Below are positions 25,541 through 33,931 of a DNA stretch of 48,424 nt, one piece after another. The notes beneath the pieces were generated by a model. It worked only from the letters and a program-made list of their open reading frames with translations. It searched no databases and was not told the origin of the DNA. Numbering within the stretch: the stretch's first letter is position 1; every line of letters begins with the position of its first letter. Both the position numbers and the translations under genes were made by a program. Source of the stretch: an uncultured Hyphomicrobiales bacterium (GTDB taxonomy: Bacteria > Pseudomonadota > Alphaproteobacteria > Rhizobiales > Devosiaceae); NCBI GenBank assembly GCA_903842455.1, contig CAIMLX010000177.1, positions 1 to 48,424 of the forward strand. Reading direction: 5' to 3'.

Positions 25541-25966
25541 ATGACGAAACCCCTGACGCTCGAAGAGCAGTGCGCCCACAAGGGCATGCGGATGACGGAC
25601 CAGCGCCGAACCATCGCGCAGGTGATCGAGCAGTCGCCCGACCACCCCGATGTCGAGGAGCTCTATCGGCGCGCCGCCGCCATAGACCAGCGCATCTCAC
25701 TCTCGACGGTGTACCGCACGGTGAACCTGTTCGAGGAAGCCGGACTCGTCACCAAGCACGACTTCAAGGATGGCCGGGCGCGCTTCGAGCTGATCCCCGA
25801 TGAGCACCACGACCACCTGATCGACATCCGCTCGGGCAAGGTGATCGAGTTCCGCAACGAGGAAATCGAAGCCATCCAGGAGGTCATTGCCAAGCGGCTC
25901 GGCTATCGCCTGGTCGACCACCGGCTCGAACTTTACGCCGTGCCGCTCAAGACCGAGGACAAGTAG
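25541..25966 (+). CDS. Fur family metalloregulator (Mur/Fur type)
   Basis: A 141-residue Fur-family repressor. The N-terminal winged helix includes MRMTDQRRTIAQVIEQSPDHPDVEELYRRA and RISLSTVYRTVNLFEEAGLVTKHDF. The metal-binding part has DEHHDHLIDIRSGKVIEF. It lacks the CxxC pair of some Fur proteins and the N-terminal heme motif of Irr. In Hyphomicrobiales the gene at this spot (tsaB-rimI-X-plsC) is the Fur-like manganese regulator Mur, so Mur is the best guess, but Fur cannot be excluded. ATG 25541, preceded by GGGGG; 32 bases after rimI. Confidence 0.85.
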   Translation: MTKPLTLEEQCAHKGMRMTDQRRTIAQVIEQSPDHPDVEELYRRAAAIDQRISLSTVYRTVNLFEEAGLVTKHDFKDGRARFELIPDEHHDHLIDIRSGKVIEFRNEEIEAIQEVIAKRLGYRLVDHRLELYAVPLKTEDK

Positions 25967-25968
25967 AC

Positions 25969-26769
25969 ATGGTGCTGCGTAGCCTGTTCTTCATTTTCTG
26001 CTACCTGCCGTTCATGATCGTGTTCGTGCCGATCCAGTTCCTGATCTCGCGCAGCCCGTGGTTCAACAACCAGATCCCGCGCTGGTTTCACTGGTTCGGC
26101 TGCACGTTCCTCGGGATGAAGGTAAAGGTGATCGGCACGCCGTCCACCGACCGGCCGACACTGATCGTTTCCAACCACGTCTCATGGACCGACATCGTCG
26201 CCATCGGCTCGAAGGCCGATGTGACCTTCGTCGCGAAGTCCGAGATCGAGAAGTGGTTCTTCGTCGGGTTCATGGCCTCGCTGATGCGGACGCTGTTCGT
26301 CGACCGCAAGAAGCGCAGCGATGCCAAGCGGGTGAGCCAGGAGATGGGGCAGCGGATGGCCTCGGGCGGGGCAGTGCTGCTGTTCGCCGAAGGTCAGTCC
26401 GACATCGGCACGCATGTGCTGCCGTTCCGTTCGGCGCTGATCGGCGCGGCGCAGCACGCCATGGAAGACGCTGGCGCCAGCGGGGTGATGATCCAGCCGC
26501 TCACCATCGCCTACACGAAGTTGCAGGGACTGCCGGTGGGGCGCACGGACCGCTCGTTCATTGCCTGGATCAAGTCGAAATCAGTTAAGCAGAATATCCG
26601 GGAAATCCTGACCGGCGGCACCCGCGAGGTGGTCCTCGCCTTTGGCGAGCCACGCCCGTTGCTGGCCGGGACGGACCGCAAGAAGATCGCCCGGGAGACC
26701 GAGGCCGAGGTGCGGCGGATGCTGGTGGCCCTCAACCGCGGGATAAAACTGCCGTTGGCGGCCGAGTAG
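25969..26769 (+). CDS. plsC: 1-acyl-sn-glycerol-3-phosphate acyltransferase (PlsC)
   Basis: A 266-residue membrane-associated acyltransferase. An N-terminal hydrophobic region is followed by the catalytic motif NHVSWTD (His70, Asp75, the H-x4-D dyad), then FVDRKKR and FAEGQSDIG (the E-G substrate-binding motif). It makes phosphatidate from lysophosphatidate in phospholipid synthesis. It starts 2 bases after the regulator's stop, so it belongs to the same operon. Confidence 0.88.
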   Translation: MVLRSLFFIFCYLPFMIVFVPIQFLISRSPWFNNQIPRWFHWFGCTFLGMKVKVIGTPSTDRPTLIVSNHVSWTDIVAIGSKADVTFVAKSEIEKWFFVGFMASLMRTLFVDRKKRSDAKRVSQEMGQRMASGGAVLLFAEGQSDIGTHVLPFRSALIGAAQHAMEDAGASGVMIQPLTIAYTKLQGLPVGRTDRSFIAWIKSKSVKQNIREILTGGTREVVLAFGEPRPLLAGTDRKKIARETEAEVRRMLVALNRGIKLPLAAE

Positions 26770-26779
26770 CCGGCAGCGA

Positions 26780-27406
26780 TCAGTCGTCCCAGCTCTGCCC
26801 GGCCGGATAGACGACGCTGCGGCCATCGATGAAATGCACCACCGAGTCCTGTGGCGGGAACCAGTTCACGGCACGATCGGCCGGGAAATCCTCTATCAGG
26901 CGGCGCAGGATGCGCAGGATGCCGCCATGGGCGACGATGATGGCCGGGCCATCGAGCGTTGCGGCGAAGCTGCGGACGCGGTTGGCGACATCCTCGTAGC
27001 TCTCACCCTGCGGCGGACGGAAATCCCAGAACGTGGCGTCGCGCTCGCCAGCAATTGCCATCTCCCCGGCCGCCAGTTCGGAATGAAGACGGCCCTCGTA
27101 GATGCCGAACGAGACTTCGACGAGGCGGCTGTCGGGCTTTGCTTCGGGTAGCTCGGCATCGAAGGCGGCGCGGATGCGGGCCATGGTCTCCATGGTGCGC
27201 CCGAGCGGCGAGACGTGCCAGGTGAACTCGGCGGGCGAACGATCGTCACGTTCCAGTAGCTGCCGCAGCAGCTTGCCGTTGAGGTCGGCCTGGGCGCGGC
27301 CGATGGCATTGAGGGGAATATCCTTGCTGCCCTGGTAGCGCCCCTCGGCGTTCCAGTCGGTCTGGCCGTGGCGGACGAAGTAGAGTTCAGGCCAGGCGAT
27401 GGACAT
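26780..27406 (-). CDS. Histidine phosphatase family protein
   Basis: A 208-residue phosphoglycerate-mutase-superfamily enzyme. The catalytic motif is FVRHGQTDWNAEGRYQG, with the phosphorylated His in RHG. The second half has SPLGRTMETM, a Glu in EVSFGIYEG and the second His in IIVAHGGILR. Length and motifs fit small broad-specificity phosphatases; the substrate is unknown. The start is ATG 27404-27406; the frame extends upstream into the fabI region without support. It follows fabI after a terminator, so it may be read only at low level from the fabI promoter. Confidence 0.83.
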   Translation of the reverse strand: MSIAWPELYFVRHGQTDWNAEGRYQGSKDIPLNAIGRAQADLNGKLLRQLLERDDRSPAEFTWHVSPLGRTMETMARIRAAFDAELPEAKPDSRLVEVSFGIYEGRLHSELAAGEMAIAGERDATFWDFRPPQGESYEDVANRVRSFAATLDGPAIIVAHGGILRILRRLIEDFPADRAVNWFPPQDSVVHFIDGRSVVYPAGQSWDD

Positions 27407-27422
27407 CTTTCGTACCCGGTAG

Positions 27423-27447
27423 AAAAAGGGCCGCCAGAGGGCGGCCC
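27423..27447 (-). terminator. Rho-independent terminator of fabI
   Basis: On the minus strand: GGGCCGCC, loop CTCT, GGCGGCCC, then TTTTT. An 8-pair GC stem with a U-run, 8 bases after the fabI stop and before the phosphatase start. Confidence 0.88.
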
Positions 27448-27455
27448 GGAGGGGA

Positions 27456-28259
27456 TCAGGCGGTGGCGGCGGGCTCGTCGTCGACATGCATGCCGATGAT
27501 GTTGAAGCCGCAATCGACATACTGAACCTGGCCGGTGACGCCGGAGGCAAGGTCGCTCAGCAGGTAGAGCGCAGCCGTGCCGACCTCATCCTGGGTGACG
27601 TTGCGCTTGAGCGGCGACGCCTTCTCCTGGAAGTGCAGCATCGTGCGGAGGCCGGAAATACCGGAGGCCGCCAGCGTCTTGATGGCACCGGCCGAGATGG
27701 CGTTGACGCGGATGCCCTGCGGACCCAGGTCGTGCGCCAAGTAGCGCACCGAGGCCTCGAGCGCGGCCTTGGCAACGCCCATGACGTTGTAGTTCGGCAC
27801 GTATTTTTCGGCGCCGTAGTAGGTGAGCGTCAGCAGCGAGCCGCCCGGGTTCAGCATCGCCTCGGCGCGCTTGGCCACGGCGGTGAACGAGTAAACCGAG
27901 ATGTTCATGGTCAGCGCGAAGTTCTCGGCGCTGGTGTTGATGTAACGGCCTTCGAGCTCATCCTTGTTGGAGAAGGCGATGGCGTGGACGAGGAAATCCA
28001 TCGTCCCCCACTTCTCCTTCAGCGAACGGAAGGTCTCGTCCATGGCGGCATCGTTGGTGACGTCGCAATCGATGAGCGTGGTGACGCCGATTTCGGCGGC
28101 GAGCGGCTCGACGCGCTTCTTGATCGACTCACCCTGGTAGGACAGCGCGATCTCGGCGCCCTGGTCGGCGAGAGCCTTGGCGATGCCCCAGGCGATGGAG
28201 TTCTTGTTCAGAACGCCCATGATGAGGCCCTTCTTACCGGCCATCAGCCCGTTCGCCAT
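27456..28259 (-). CDS. fabI: Enoyl-[acyl-carrier-protein] reductase (NADH) FabI
   Basis: A 267-residue short-chain dehydrogenase of the FabI type. The cofactor loop has GLIMGVLNKNSIAWGIAKAL. The active site is Tyr157 and Lys164 in the Y-x6-K form (YNVMGVAK), preceded by TYYGAEKYVPN. FabI performs the last reduction of each round of fatty acid elongation in the cytoplasm. The start is ATG 28257-28259, with GGAG 8 bases upstream; the frame runs on upstream across the intergenic region, which I reject. Divergent from the hydroxyacid dehydrogenase, and closed by a good terminator. Related inhibitor-resistant FabI variants were not assessed. Confidence 0.92.
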   Translation of the reverse strand: MANGLMAGKKGLIMGVLNKNSIAWGIAKALADQGAEIALSYQGESIKKRVEPLAAEIGVTTLIDCDVTNDAAMDETFRSLKEKWGTMDFLVHAIAFSNKDELEGRYINTSAENFALTMNISVYSFTAVAKRAEAMLNPGGSLLTLTYYGAEKYVPNYNVMGVAKAALEASVRYLAHDLGPQGIRVNAISAGAIKTLAASGISGLRTMLHFQEKASPLKRNVTQDEVGTAALYLLSDLASGVTGQVQYVDCGFNIIGMHVDDEPAATA

Positions 28260-28368
28260 TGTTCTTCTCCGTATCGGGTAAATCTGTTGGTTGGCTTGTC
28301 GCACAGGGCTGGAAATCGGGCAAGTTGCGGCTTTATGGTGCCGGCCCGCCTCCGGCAGGAAGAAACCG

Positions 28369-29781
28369 ATGAGCCTCAGCAATTCAGATATCATCGCAGC
28401 CCTGCGCGCCCTCGTCGGTGAAGCAGGCGTGGTGGCCGATGCGGCCGACATGGGCCAGTACCTCAACGAGCCGCGCAAGCGCTTCAAGATGCCGGCGGTG
28501 GCGGTGGCGCTGCCGGGCAGCGTGCCCGAGCTGCAGGCGATCTGCCGGTGGGCCAACGAAAATCGTGTCGGGCTGATTCCGCAGGGCGGCAATACCGGGC
28601 TGGTCGGGGCGCAGGTACCGCTCAGTGGCAACGAGGTTGTCGTCTCGCTGCGGCGGCTCGACACGGTGCGGGAGGTGAATGCCGCGGCGGGTCACATGAC
28701 GCTCGAGGCGGGGGTGATCCTCGAGGAGGCGCACAAGGTGGCCGAGGGCGCGGGCGCGCTGTTTCCGCTGTGGCTCGCCTCGCAGGGTTCGGCCCGAATC
28801 GGCGGGGTGCTGAGCTCGAATGCCGGGGGCGTGCAGGTGCTGGCATATGGCAATGCGCGCGAACTGACGCTGGGCGTCGAGGCGGTGCTGGCCGACGGGC
28901 GGCTCTACAATGGGCTCAACTCGCTCCGAAAAGACAATACCGGCTACGACCTCAAGGACCTGCTGGTCGGATCGGAGGGAACGCTTGGGTTCATCACGGC
29001 GGCGACCCTGAAGCTGTTCCCAATGCCCGAGGCGCAGGAGACGGCGCTGGTGAATGTCGTGAGCCCGGCGATGGCGCTCGAACTCTTCGGGTTACTGCGC
29101 GGACGGGTCGGCACGCAGCTGACGGCGTTCGAGCTGATCAACCGCTTCGGCATCGACCTGCAGCTCAAGCATGGCATGCTGGCCCGCGACCCGAGCGCCA
29201 GCCTGTCGCCCTGGTATGTGCTGGCCGAGGTCAGCCGGCCGAAGGGTGGAACGCCGGGCGCGTTGCAGGCCGCGCTGGAGGAAGCACTCGGTTCAGGGCT
29301 GGTGCCGGATGCGGTGGTGGCGGAGTCGGAGGCCGAGCGGGTCGCCATGTGGGCGGCGCGCGAGCAGATGAGCGACGTGCAGTCGAAGGAAGGCGCATCG
29401 ATCAAGCACGACGTGTCGGTGCCGATCGGTGCAGTGCCCGAATTGCTGGCCGAGGGCACGGCGGCGGTGGAGCGGGCCATTCCCGGGGTGCGGGCCTGCC
29501 CGTTCGGGCACATGGGCGACGGCAATATCCACTTCAACTTCACCCAGCCGGAGGGGGCCGACCCCCGGGACTTCATGGCCCGGGAGAAGGACGCCAACGC
29601 CGCGATCTACGAGGTCGTGCAGAGGCTGCATGGCTCGGTCTCGGCCGAGCACGGCATCGGGCAGCTCAAGACGGAGCTGCTGCAGCGGGTGAAAGACCCT
29701 GTGGCGCTCGAGATGATGAGGGCGATCAAGCTGGCGCTCGATCCCAACGGGATACTCAACCCGGGCAAGATGCTTGGGTAG
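28369..29781 (+). CDS. FAD-binding D-2-hydroxyacid dehydrogenase (GlcD/D2HGDH family)
   Basis: A 470-residue flavoenzyme of the VAO family. The N-terminal FAD domain has VGLIPQGGNTGLVGAQVPL and GGVLSSNAGGVQVL, then LVGSEGTLGFITAATLKLFP. The C-terminal domain has CPFGHMGDGNIHFNF, with the metal-binding His pair, and SAEHGIGQLKTELL, which is the substrate/metal pattern of D-2-hydroxyglutarate or D-lactate dehydrogenases. Which substrate is unknown. ATG 28369 with GGCAGGAA 7 bases upstream. It stands alone, divergent from fabI. Confidence 0.87.
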   Translation: MSLSNSDIIAALRALVGEAGVVADAADMGQYLNEPRKRFKMPAVAVALPGSVPELQAICRWANENRVGLIPQGGNTGLVGAQVPLSGNEVVVSLRRLDTVREVNAAAGHMTLEAGVILEEAHKVAEGAGALFPLWLASQGSARIGGVLSSNAGGVQVLAYGNARELTLGVEAVLADGRLYNGLNSLRKDNTGYDLKDLLVGSEGTLGFITAATLKLFPMPEAQETALVNVVSPAMALELFGLLRGRVGTQLTAFELINRFGIDLQLKHGMLARDPSASLSPWYVLAEVSRPKGGTPGALQAALEEALGSGLVPDAVVAESEAERVAMWAAREQMSDVQSKEGASIKHDVSVPIGAVPELLAEGTAAVERAIPGVRACPFGHMGDGNIHFNFTQPEGADPRDFMAREKDANAAIYEVVQRLHGSVSAEHGIGQLKTELLQRVKDPVALEMMRAIKLALDPNGILNPGKMLG

Positions 29782-29847
29782 GGCCACCGTAGGGCACCTT
29801 ATGGTGGCGTCTTGACGGTTTCGCCCGCGCGGCCCATTTCGGCCGGT

Positions 29848-30405
29848 ATGCTTCTCGACATCCAGTTTCTCGACGACGCCACGCGTCCGGCTCCGATCCG
29901 CATCCCGAACCTGACGCCCGCGCAACGCGCGCCCGGCGAGCACCTCAAGGAGGTGCACGACCACCTGCGCGACAACATGAAGACGCTCGCCGTGCTGATC
30001 GAGCGGGCGGCCAAGGGGCAGGTTTCGGCCGAAACGGCGGCCGCGGAGGCGTCGGGCCTCGTGATGGTTGCCAACTTCCGGCGCTTCGGCAACCTTTGCG
30101 GCCAGCACTGCCAGATCGTTCACGTGCATCACTCGATAGAGGACGAAGCAGTGTTTCCCGCGATCGCGGCGCAGGGCGAGGCGTTTCGCGCCATCGCCGA
30201 CCGGTTGCGGGCCGAGCACGTGGTGGTGCACGAATTGCTGCTGCGGCTCATCGATGCGCTGACGGCGCTGGCCGACGAGCCCGGCCAGTCACGCTTCAAC
30301 GATGCGGTGACGGTCTACAGGGCGCTGGAGCGCGTGCTGCTCAGCCACCTCGGCTACGAGGAAGAAGCGATCGGCGACGCGCTGGGAGCGTTCGGGATTT
30401 TCTAG
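29848..30405 (+). CDS. Hemerythrin HHE domain-containing protein
   Basis: A 185-residue protein with hemerythrin-type iron ligands in an all-helical body: HLKEVHDHLRDNM, CQIVHVHHSIEDEAVFPAI, EHVVVHELLLRLID and a late SHLGYEEEAI. Such proteins hold a di-iron centre and are linked to oxygen, nitric oxide or iron handling; the exact role is not known. I chose the ATG at 29848; a TTG at 29812 would add 12 residues rich in Pro and Ala with no family support. The stop overlaps the convergent SRAP gene's stop by 3 bases. Confidence 0.78.
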   Translation: MLLDIQFLDDATRPAPIRIPNLTPAQRAPGEHLKEVHDHLRDNMKTLAVLIERAAKGQVSAETAAAEASGLVMVANFRRFGNLCGQHCQIVHVHHSIEDEAVFPAIAAQGEAFRAIADRLRAEHVVVHELLLRLIDALTALADEPGQSRFNDAVTVYRALERVLLSHLGYEEEAIGDALGAFGIF

Positions 30406-31157
30406 AACAAGTCGAACTGTTCGCCGCCGCCGCTGGCAGCCTTCTTCCGCTTCGGCCTGGGCTCGGGCTCTGCGGCGAGTTCTTCCGCGCTCAGGGGGCG
30501 AATGAGGTCGGGGCCTTCGCTGTCGGCGCGGCCGATGGCCTTGCCGACGGGGTGGTATTTCAGGGCGCCGGGCGGGAGCGGCATGGCGAGTTGCGCGGCG
30601 TCTCGCGGCTCGATCGCGGCGGTGTTCAGCCAGTCGTCGATCTGCCGTGGGGTGGTCAGGATGGCCGGCATGCGGTCGTAGATCGAGCTGATCTCGAGGT
30701 TGGGCTCGACGGTGACGATGCAGGCGGTGTCCATCTCCTCACCGTTGGGGCCGGCCCATTGCGAGTAGAGCCCGGCGAAGGTCATCGGGGAATCGTCCTG
30801 CATGGTGATGTAGTAGGGCCGGCGGCTGCCATCGGGGCCCTTCATCCACTCGTAGTAGCCGGTGGCCGGCACGATGCAGCGGCCGTTGCGCGCAGCGTCG
30901 CGGAAGCTGGGCTTTTCGCGCATGGTTTCGGCGCGGGCATTGATCAGCAGTGTGAACTCGCGCGGATCCTTGACCCAGTTGGGGATGAAGCCCCAGCGCA
31001 CCAGCTGGATGGTGCGGCGGCCCATCTGCTCCCAGATCACCGAGATCGGCTCAGTGGGGCTGATATTGTAGCGCGGCGGATAGTCGATTTGGTTGAGCAG
31101 GTGGAAGAGCTCGGTCATCATCTCGGGCGGCAGGGTCGAGGCGTAGCGTCCGCACAT
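30402..31157 (-). CDS. yedK: SOS response-associated peptidase YedK/HMCES (SRAP) with Tyr160
   Basis: A 251-residue SRAP protein. It begins MCGRYAS: after Met removal, Cys2 is the residue that forms the thiazolidine link with abasic sites in single-stranded DNA. The LINARAET segment and Glu103 in CIVPATGYYEWM are present. The motif normally written IHDRMP is IYDRMP here, with Tyr160 in the place of the conserved His. The family shields abasic DNA at forks. The His is reported to assist cross-link chemistry and reversal, so activity may be altered. The C-terminal tail is basic (PRPKRKKAASGGG) and may bind DNA. The frame and length are otherwise normal. Confidence 0.87.
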   Translation of the reverse strand: MCGRYASTLPPEMMTELFHLLNQIDYPPRYNISPTEPISVIWEQMGRRTIQLVRWGFIPNWVKDPREFTLLINARAETMREKPSFRDAARNGRCIVPATGYYEWMKGPDGSRRPYYITMQDDSPMTFAGLYSQWAGPNGEEMDTACIVTVEPNLEISSIYDRMPAILTTPRQIDDWLNTAAIEPRDAAQLAMPLPPGALKYHPVGKAIGRADSEGPDLIRPLSAEELAAEPEPRPKRKKAASGGGEQFDLF

Positions 31158-31226
31158 GCTGTTGGCTCCGTCGGCACAGAGAGGTTAAGCGCTTGCGGGC
31201 GGGGAGGCAAACGGCGAGGATTCGCC

Positions 31227-31634
31227 ATGGTCCATCAATTCGATCTGCCGCCGAACGCCGCCAGTGTCGCCCTGTTGCGGGGCGGGCAGGTGCTGCTGAT
31301 CCAGCGCGCCAGGGCGCCGTGGGAAGGGGCGTGGAGCCTGCCCGGCGGCAGGCTCGAGCCCGGCGAGACGGCAGAGGACTGCGCGGCGCGGGAATTGCAG
31401 GAGGAACTGGGACTGCTGGTCGCCGAACTGCGACCGGTCGCGAGGCTAGTGCTGGGCGAGAGCCGGTTCCGCCTGCAGGAGTTCGGTACCGAAGTGTTCG
31501 ACGGCGATGTTGTGCCCAACGACGAGATTGCCGCATGGCAATGGGTTCGGCGGGGCGAGGAGACTGGGCTGAGCACCACGCCGCACCTGTCGGAGGTGCT
31601 GGGGCAGGCATTCGGACTGTTCGATCGCAGTTGA
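31227..31634 (+). CDS. NUDIX hydrolase
   Basis: A 135-residue Nudix enzyme with the complete box GGRLEPGETAEDCAARELQE plus ELGL (G-x5-E-x7-REU-x-EE-x-GU). Its Glu residues bind the metal that activates cleavage of a nucleoside-diphosphate-linked substrate. The short length suggests an ADP-ribose- or (d)NTP-type Nudix; the substrate is not defined. ATG 31227, with GGCGAGGA about 6 bases upstream. Divergent from the SRAP gene. Confidence 0.83.
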   Translation: MVHQFDLPPNAASVALLRGGQVLLIQRARAPWEGAWSLPGGRLEPGETAEDCAARELQEELGLLVAELRPVARLVLGESRFRLQEFGTEVFDGDVVPNDEIAAWQWVRRGEETGLSTTPHLSEVLGQAFGLFDRS

Positions 31635-31665
31635 GGCGGCCGCGTGGCTCGCGTAACAAGGCGGC

Positions 31666-32034
31666 ATGCGCATTGCTCCGCTCCTCGCTGCGACCCTGTT
31701 CGGCCTGTTGGCCGCCCCTGCCCTCGCCGTCGATCCGCCATACCAGGAAGAGATGGAGCGGTTGAGCGAAATCATGGGCAGCCTCTATTTCCTGCAGCCG
31801 CTGTGTCGGCCGGAGGGCGGGGCCGACTGGCGGGCGGAGATGGGCGACCTGATCAGCCTCGACCAGCCCGACGAGGACAGGAAGCAGCGGCTCGCCGGTG
31901 CCTTCAACGCCGGCTACGAAGCCTATGCGCGGCTCTATCGCGCCTGCACTGTTTCGGCCGACCAGTCGCTGACCCGGCTACTGGTCGAGGCCGAGAAAAC
32001 CGCCCGCGATATCCATACCCGCTACGCAGAGTGA
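31666..32034 (+). CDS. TIGR02301 family exported protein
   Basis: A 122-residue protein with a signal peptide ending near ALAV and the family core SEIMGSLYFLQPLCRPEGGADWRAEMGDLI, plus a second Cys in LYRACTVSADQS. TIGR02301 proteins occur in Rhizobiales and have no known function. The two Cys residues probably form a periplasmic disulphide. It follows the Nudix gene by 31 bases and may be co-transcribed. Confidence 0.8.
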   Translation: MRIAPLLAATLFGLLAAPALAVDPPYQEEMERLSEIMGSLYFLQPLCRPEGGADWRAEMGDLISLDQPDEDRKQRLAGAFNAGYEAYARLYRACTVSADQSLTRLLVEAEKTARDIHTRYAE

Positions 32035-32133
32035 ATCGCCAATTTCGCGGTTAAGGATAATTGCCGACCCCTCGTTAACCTTTTGGCGACGACTCGGGAG
32101 CAGCGACTCGCCTCGCGTGCTAACCCGGTTCGC

Positions 32134-32412
32134 ATGAAGCTCAGCAAGACTCTCATGACCGTTTCAGGATTCGACGCCATCGCCACCGAAGAACGCGAGG
32201 AGCGCCAGGTGGCGCTGGAATATGTAGCCGAGGCCTGGAACGAGGCCGAGGATGACGGCGTCGCCTCGCTGGCGCTCGCCCATGCCTCGCTGTTTGCCGC
32301 CATCACCTCGATGGTGGAGCATCACGGCGAGACCTTTACCGCCGAGCTGATCGCCACCCTGCCGGAGCGCATCCGGCACGGCGAATACAACCTGATGCGC
32401 TCGCTGCAGTAG
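32134..32412 (+). CDS. Small hypothetical protein
   Basis: A 92-residue protein, mostly helical and acidic in the middle (ATEEREERQVALEYVAEAWNEA), with no signal peptide or membrane helix. I do not recognise a family. The start is ATG 32134 (MKLSKTLMTVSG); an ATG at 32155 is also possible. GGTTAA and GTTAACC lie in the gap before it, at 32050-32080. Codon use resembles the neighbours, so I judge it real. Confidence 0.6.
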   Translation: MKLSKTLMTVSGFDAIATEEREERQVALEYVAEAWNEAEDDGVASLALAHASLFAAITSMVEHHGETFTAELIATLPERIRHGEYNLMRSLQ

Positions 32413-32457
32413 AGCGCGGCCTTGCCATAGGCCTGCCGGACGCTCGTTCCACGACGT

Positions 32458-32535
32458 GTCATTCCTGCGAAAGCAGGAACCCAACTGGAAACCGGCGCTG
32501 GTGGTGAGGTGGGTCCCTGCTTTCGCAGGGATAAC
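32458..32535. repeat. 78-bp palindromic repeat with nested CCTGCGAAAGCAGG hairpins
   Basis: The left arm (32458-32483, beginning GTCATTCCTGCGAAAGCAGG) and the right arm (32510-32535) are inverted copies matching at 23 of 26 bases. Each arm itself folds as CCTGC-GAAA-GCAGG. The form is a common intergenic repeat in proteobacteria. It sits between the small hypothetical gene and the dihydroorotase gene, and may stop transcription from both sides. Confidence 0.8.
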
Positions 32536-32565
32536 ACCTCGGTGTGGTTTCATCGTCGAGACAAA

Positions 32566-33888
32566 TCAGAGCGCTTCGAGGAAACGCATCGGCTGGCCCT
32601 GCGACGGGGTGACGAGTTCGCCCTGCCACATCACCATATTGCCCCGCACGATGGTGCCGACCGGCCAGCCGGTGACGGTGACGCCGTCATAGGGCGTCCA
32701 CCCGACGCGGCTCTTCACCCACTCGTTGGTGATGGTCTCGCGCCGCTTCAGGTCGACGATGGTGAGGTCGGCATCGTAGCCCACCGCGATGCGGCCCTTG
32801 TTGGCGATGCCGAAAAGCCGGTTCGGGCCGTGGCTCGACATGTCGACGAAGCGCTGCAGCGTCATGCGGCCGGCGTTCACATGGTCGAGCATGATCGGCA
32901 CCAGCGTCTGCACGCCGGTCATGCCGGAATGCGACGCCGGGTAGGCGTGATCCTTCTCCTCGCGCGTGTGCGGTGCGTGGTCGGATCCGAGGATATCGGC
33001 GACGCCGTTGTGGACACCGGCCCAGATGCCCTCGCGATGCGCCGCGTCGCGCACTGGCGGGTTCATTTGCGCGTAGGTGCCGAGGCGGGTGTACGCCGTT
33101 TCGTCGAGCGTGAGGTGGTGCGGGGTGACCTCGACGCTCGCCACATCCTTGTGGGCGGCGAGGAAGACCATCTCGTCAGCAGTCGAGATGTGGAGGACGT
33201 GGACGCGCTTGCCTGTCTTGCGGGCCAGTGCCACGAGGCGGCGCGTCGAGATCATCGCGGCCTCGACGTCGCGCCACACCGGATGCGATGCCGGATCACC
33301 CGGTACGCGCAGCGGCTTGCGCTTCTCGAGGCGGTACTCGTCCTCGGAGTGGAACGAGGCGCGGCGGGAGATGGCGCGGAGGATGGCCTCGACGCCGTCG
33401 TCGTCCGGGACGAGCAGCGAGCCGGTCGACGAGCCCATGAACACCTTGATGCCGGCGCAGCCGGGCAGCCGTTCGAGTTCGGGCAGTTGCGCGACATTCT
33501 CGTGCGTGCCGCCGATGAAGAAGGCGAAGTCGCAGTGCATGCGGCCTGTGCCGGCAGCGATCTTTGCCTCGAAGGTTTCGCGGGTCGTGGTCAGCGGGTT
33601 GGTATTGGGCATTTCGAAGACGCCGGTGACGCCGCCCATCACGGCCGACAGCGAGCCTGATTCGAGGTCTTCCTTGTGGGTGAGGCCGGGTTCGCGGAAA
33701 TGTACCTGCGTGTCGATGACGCCGGGCAGGATGTGGAGGCCGGTGCAATCCTCGATGCGCTCGGCTGTATCGCCACCGAGATCGCCGATGGCGACGATGC
33801 GACCGCCGCGCACGCCGATATCGGCCTGGGTCGAGCCATCCTGATTGACCACGGTGCCGTTCTTGAAGATCGCGTCGTACTGCGCCAT
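32566..33888 (-). CDS. pyrC: Dihydroorotase family amidohydrolase (PyrC-like, atypical metal motif)
   Basis: A 440-residue amidohydrolase. Seen: GVIDTQVHFREPG, where the first metal-ligand His of the usual HxH is Gln61 and His63 remains; the substrate-binding MPNTNPLTT; Lys in GIKVFMGSS (candidate carbamylated Lys); His in VEVTPHHLTL and in VLHISTADEM; and the catalytic Asp in GSDHAPHTREEK. The overall layout is that of class I dihydroorotases, which close the pyrimidine ring. The Gln substitution questions its metal centre; an allantoinase- or hydantoinase-like function is possible. The start is ATG 33886-33888, 43 bases from the divergent ygfZ. Confidence 0.82.
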   Translation of the reverse strand: MAQYDAIFKNGTVVNQDGSTQADIGVRGGRIVAIGDLGGDTAERIEDCTGLHILPGVIDTQVHFREPGLTHKEDLESGSLSAVMGGVTGVFEMPNTNPLTTTRETFEAKIAAGTGRMHCDFAFFIGGTHENVAQLPELERLPGCAGIKVFMGSSTGSLLVPDDDGVEAILRAISRRASFHSEDEYRLEKRKPLRVPGDPASHPVWRDVEAAMISTRRLVALARKTGKRVHVLHISTADEMVFLAAHKDVASVEVTPHHLTLDETAYTRLGTYAQMNPPVRDAAHREGIWAGVHNGVADILGSDHAPHTREEKDHAYPASHSGMTGVQTLVPIMLDHVNAGRMTLQRFVDMSSHGPNRLFGIANKGRIAVGYDADLTIVDLKRRETITNEWVKSRVGWTPYDGVTVTGWPVGTIVRGNMVMWQGELVTPSQGQPMRFLEAL

Positions 33889-33931
33889 GTGTGGTCTCCC
33901 GCTGTTCTCGGCGGTTTAGCGGATGCCTCAG

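Noticed and set aside
27456-28664. A 402-residue form of FabI with a long N-terminal extension
   Set aside because: The extension crosses the intergenic region and overlaps the divergent gene; the ATG at 28259 has a proper ribosome site and family-length product.
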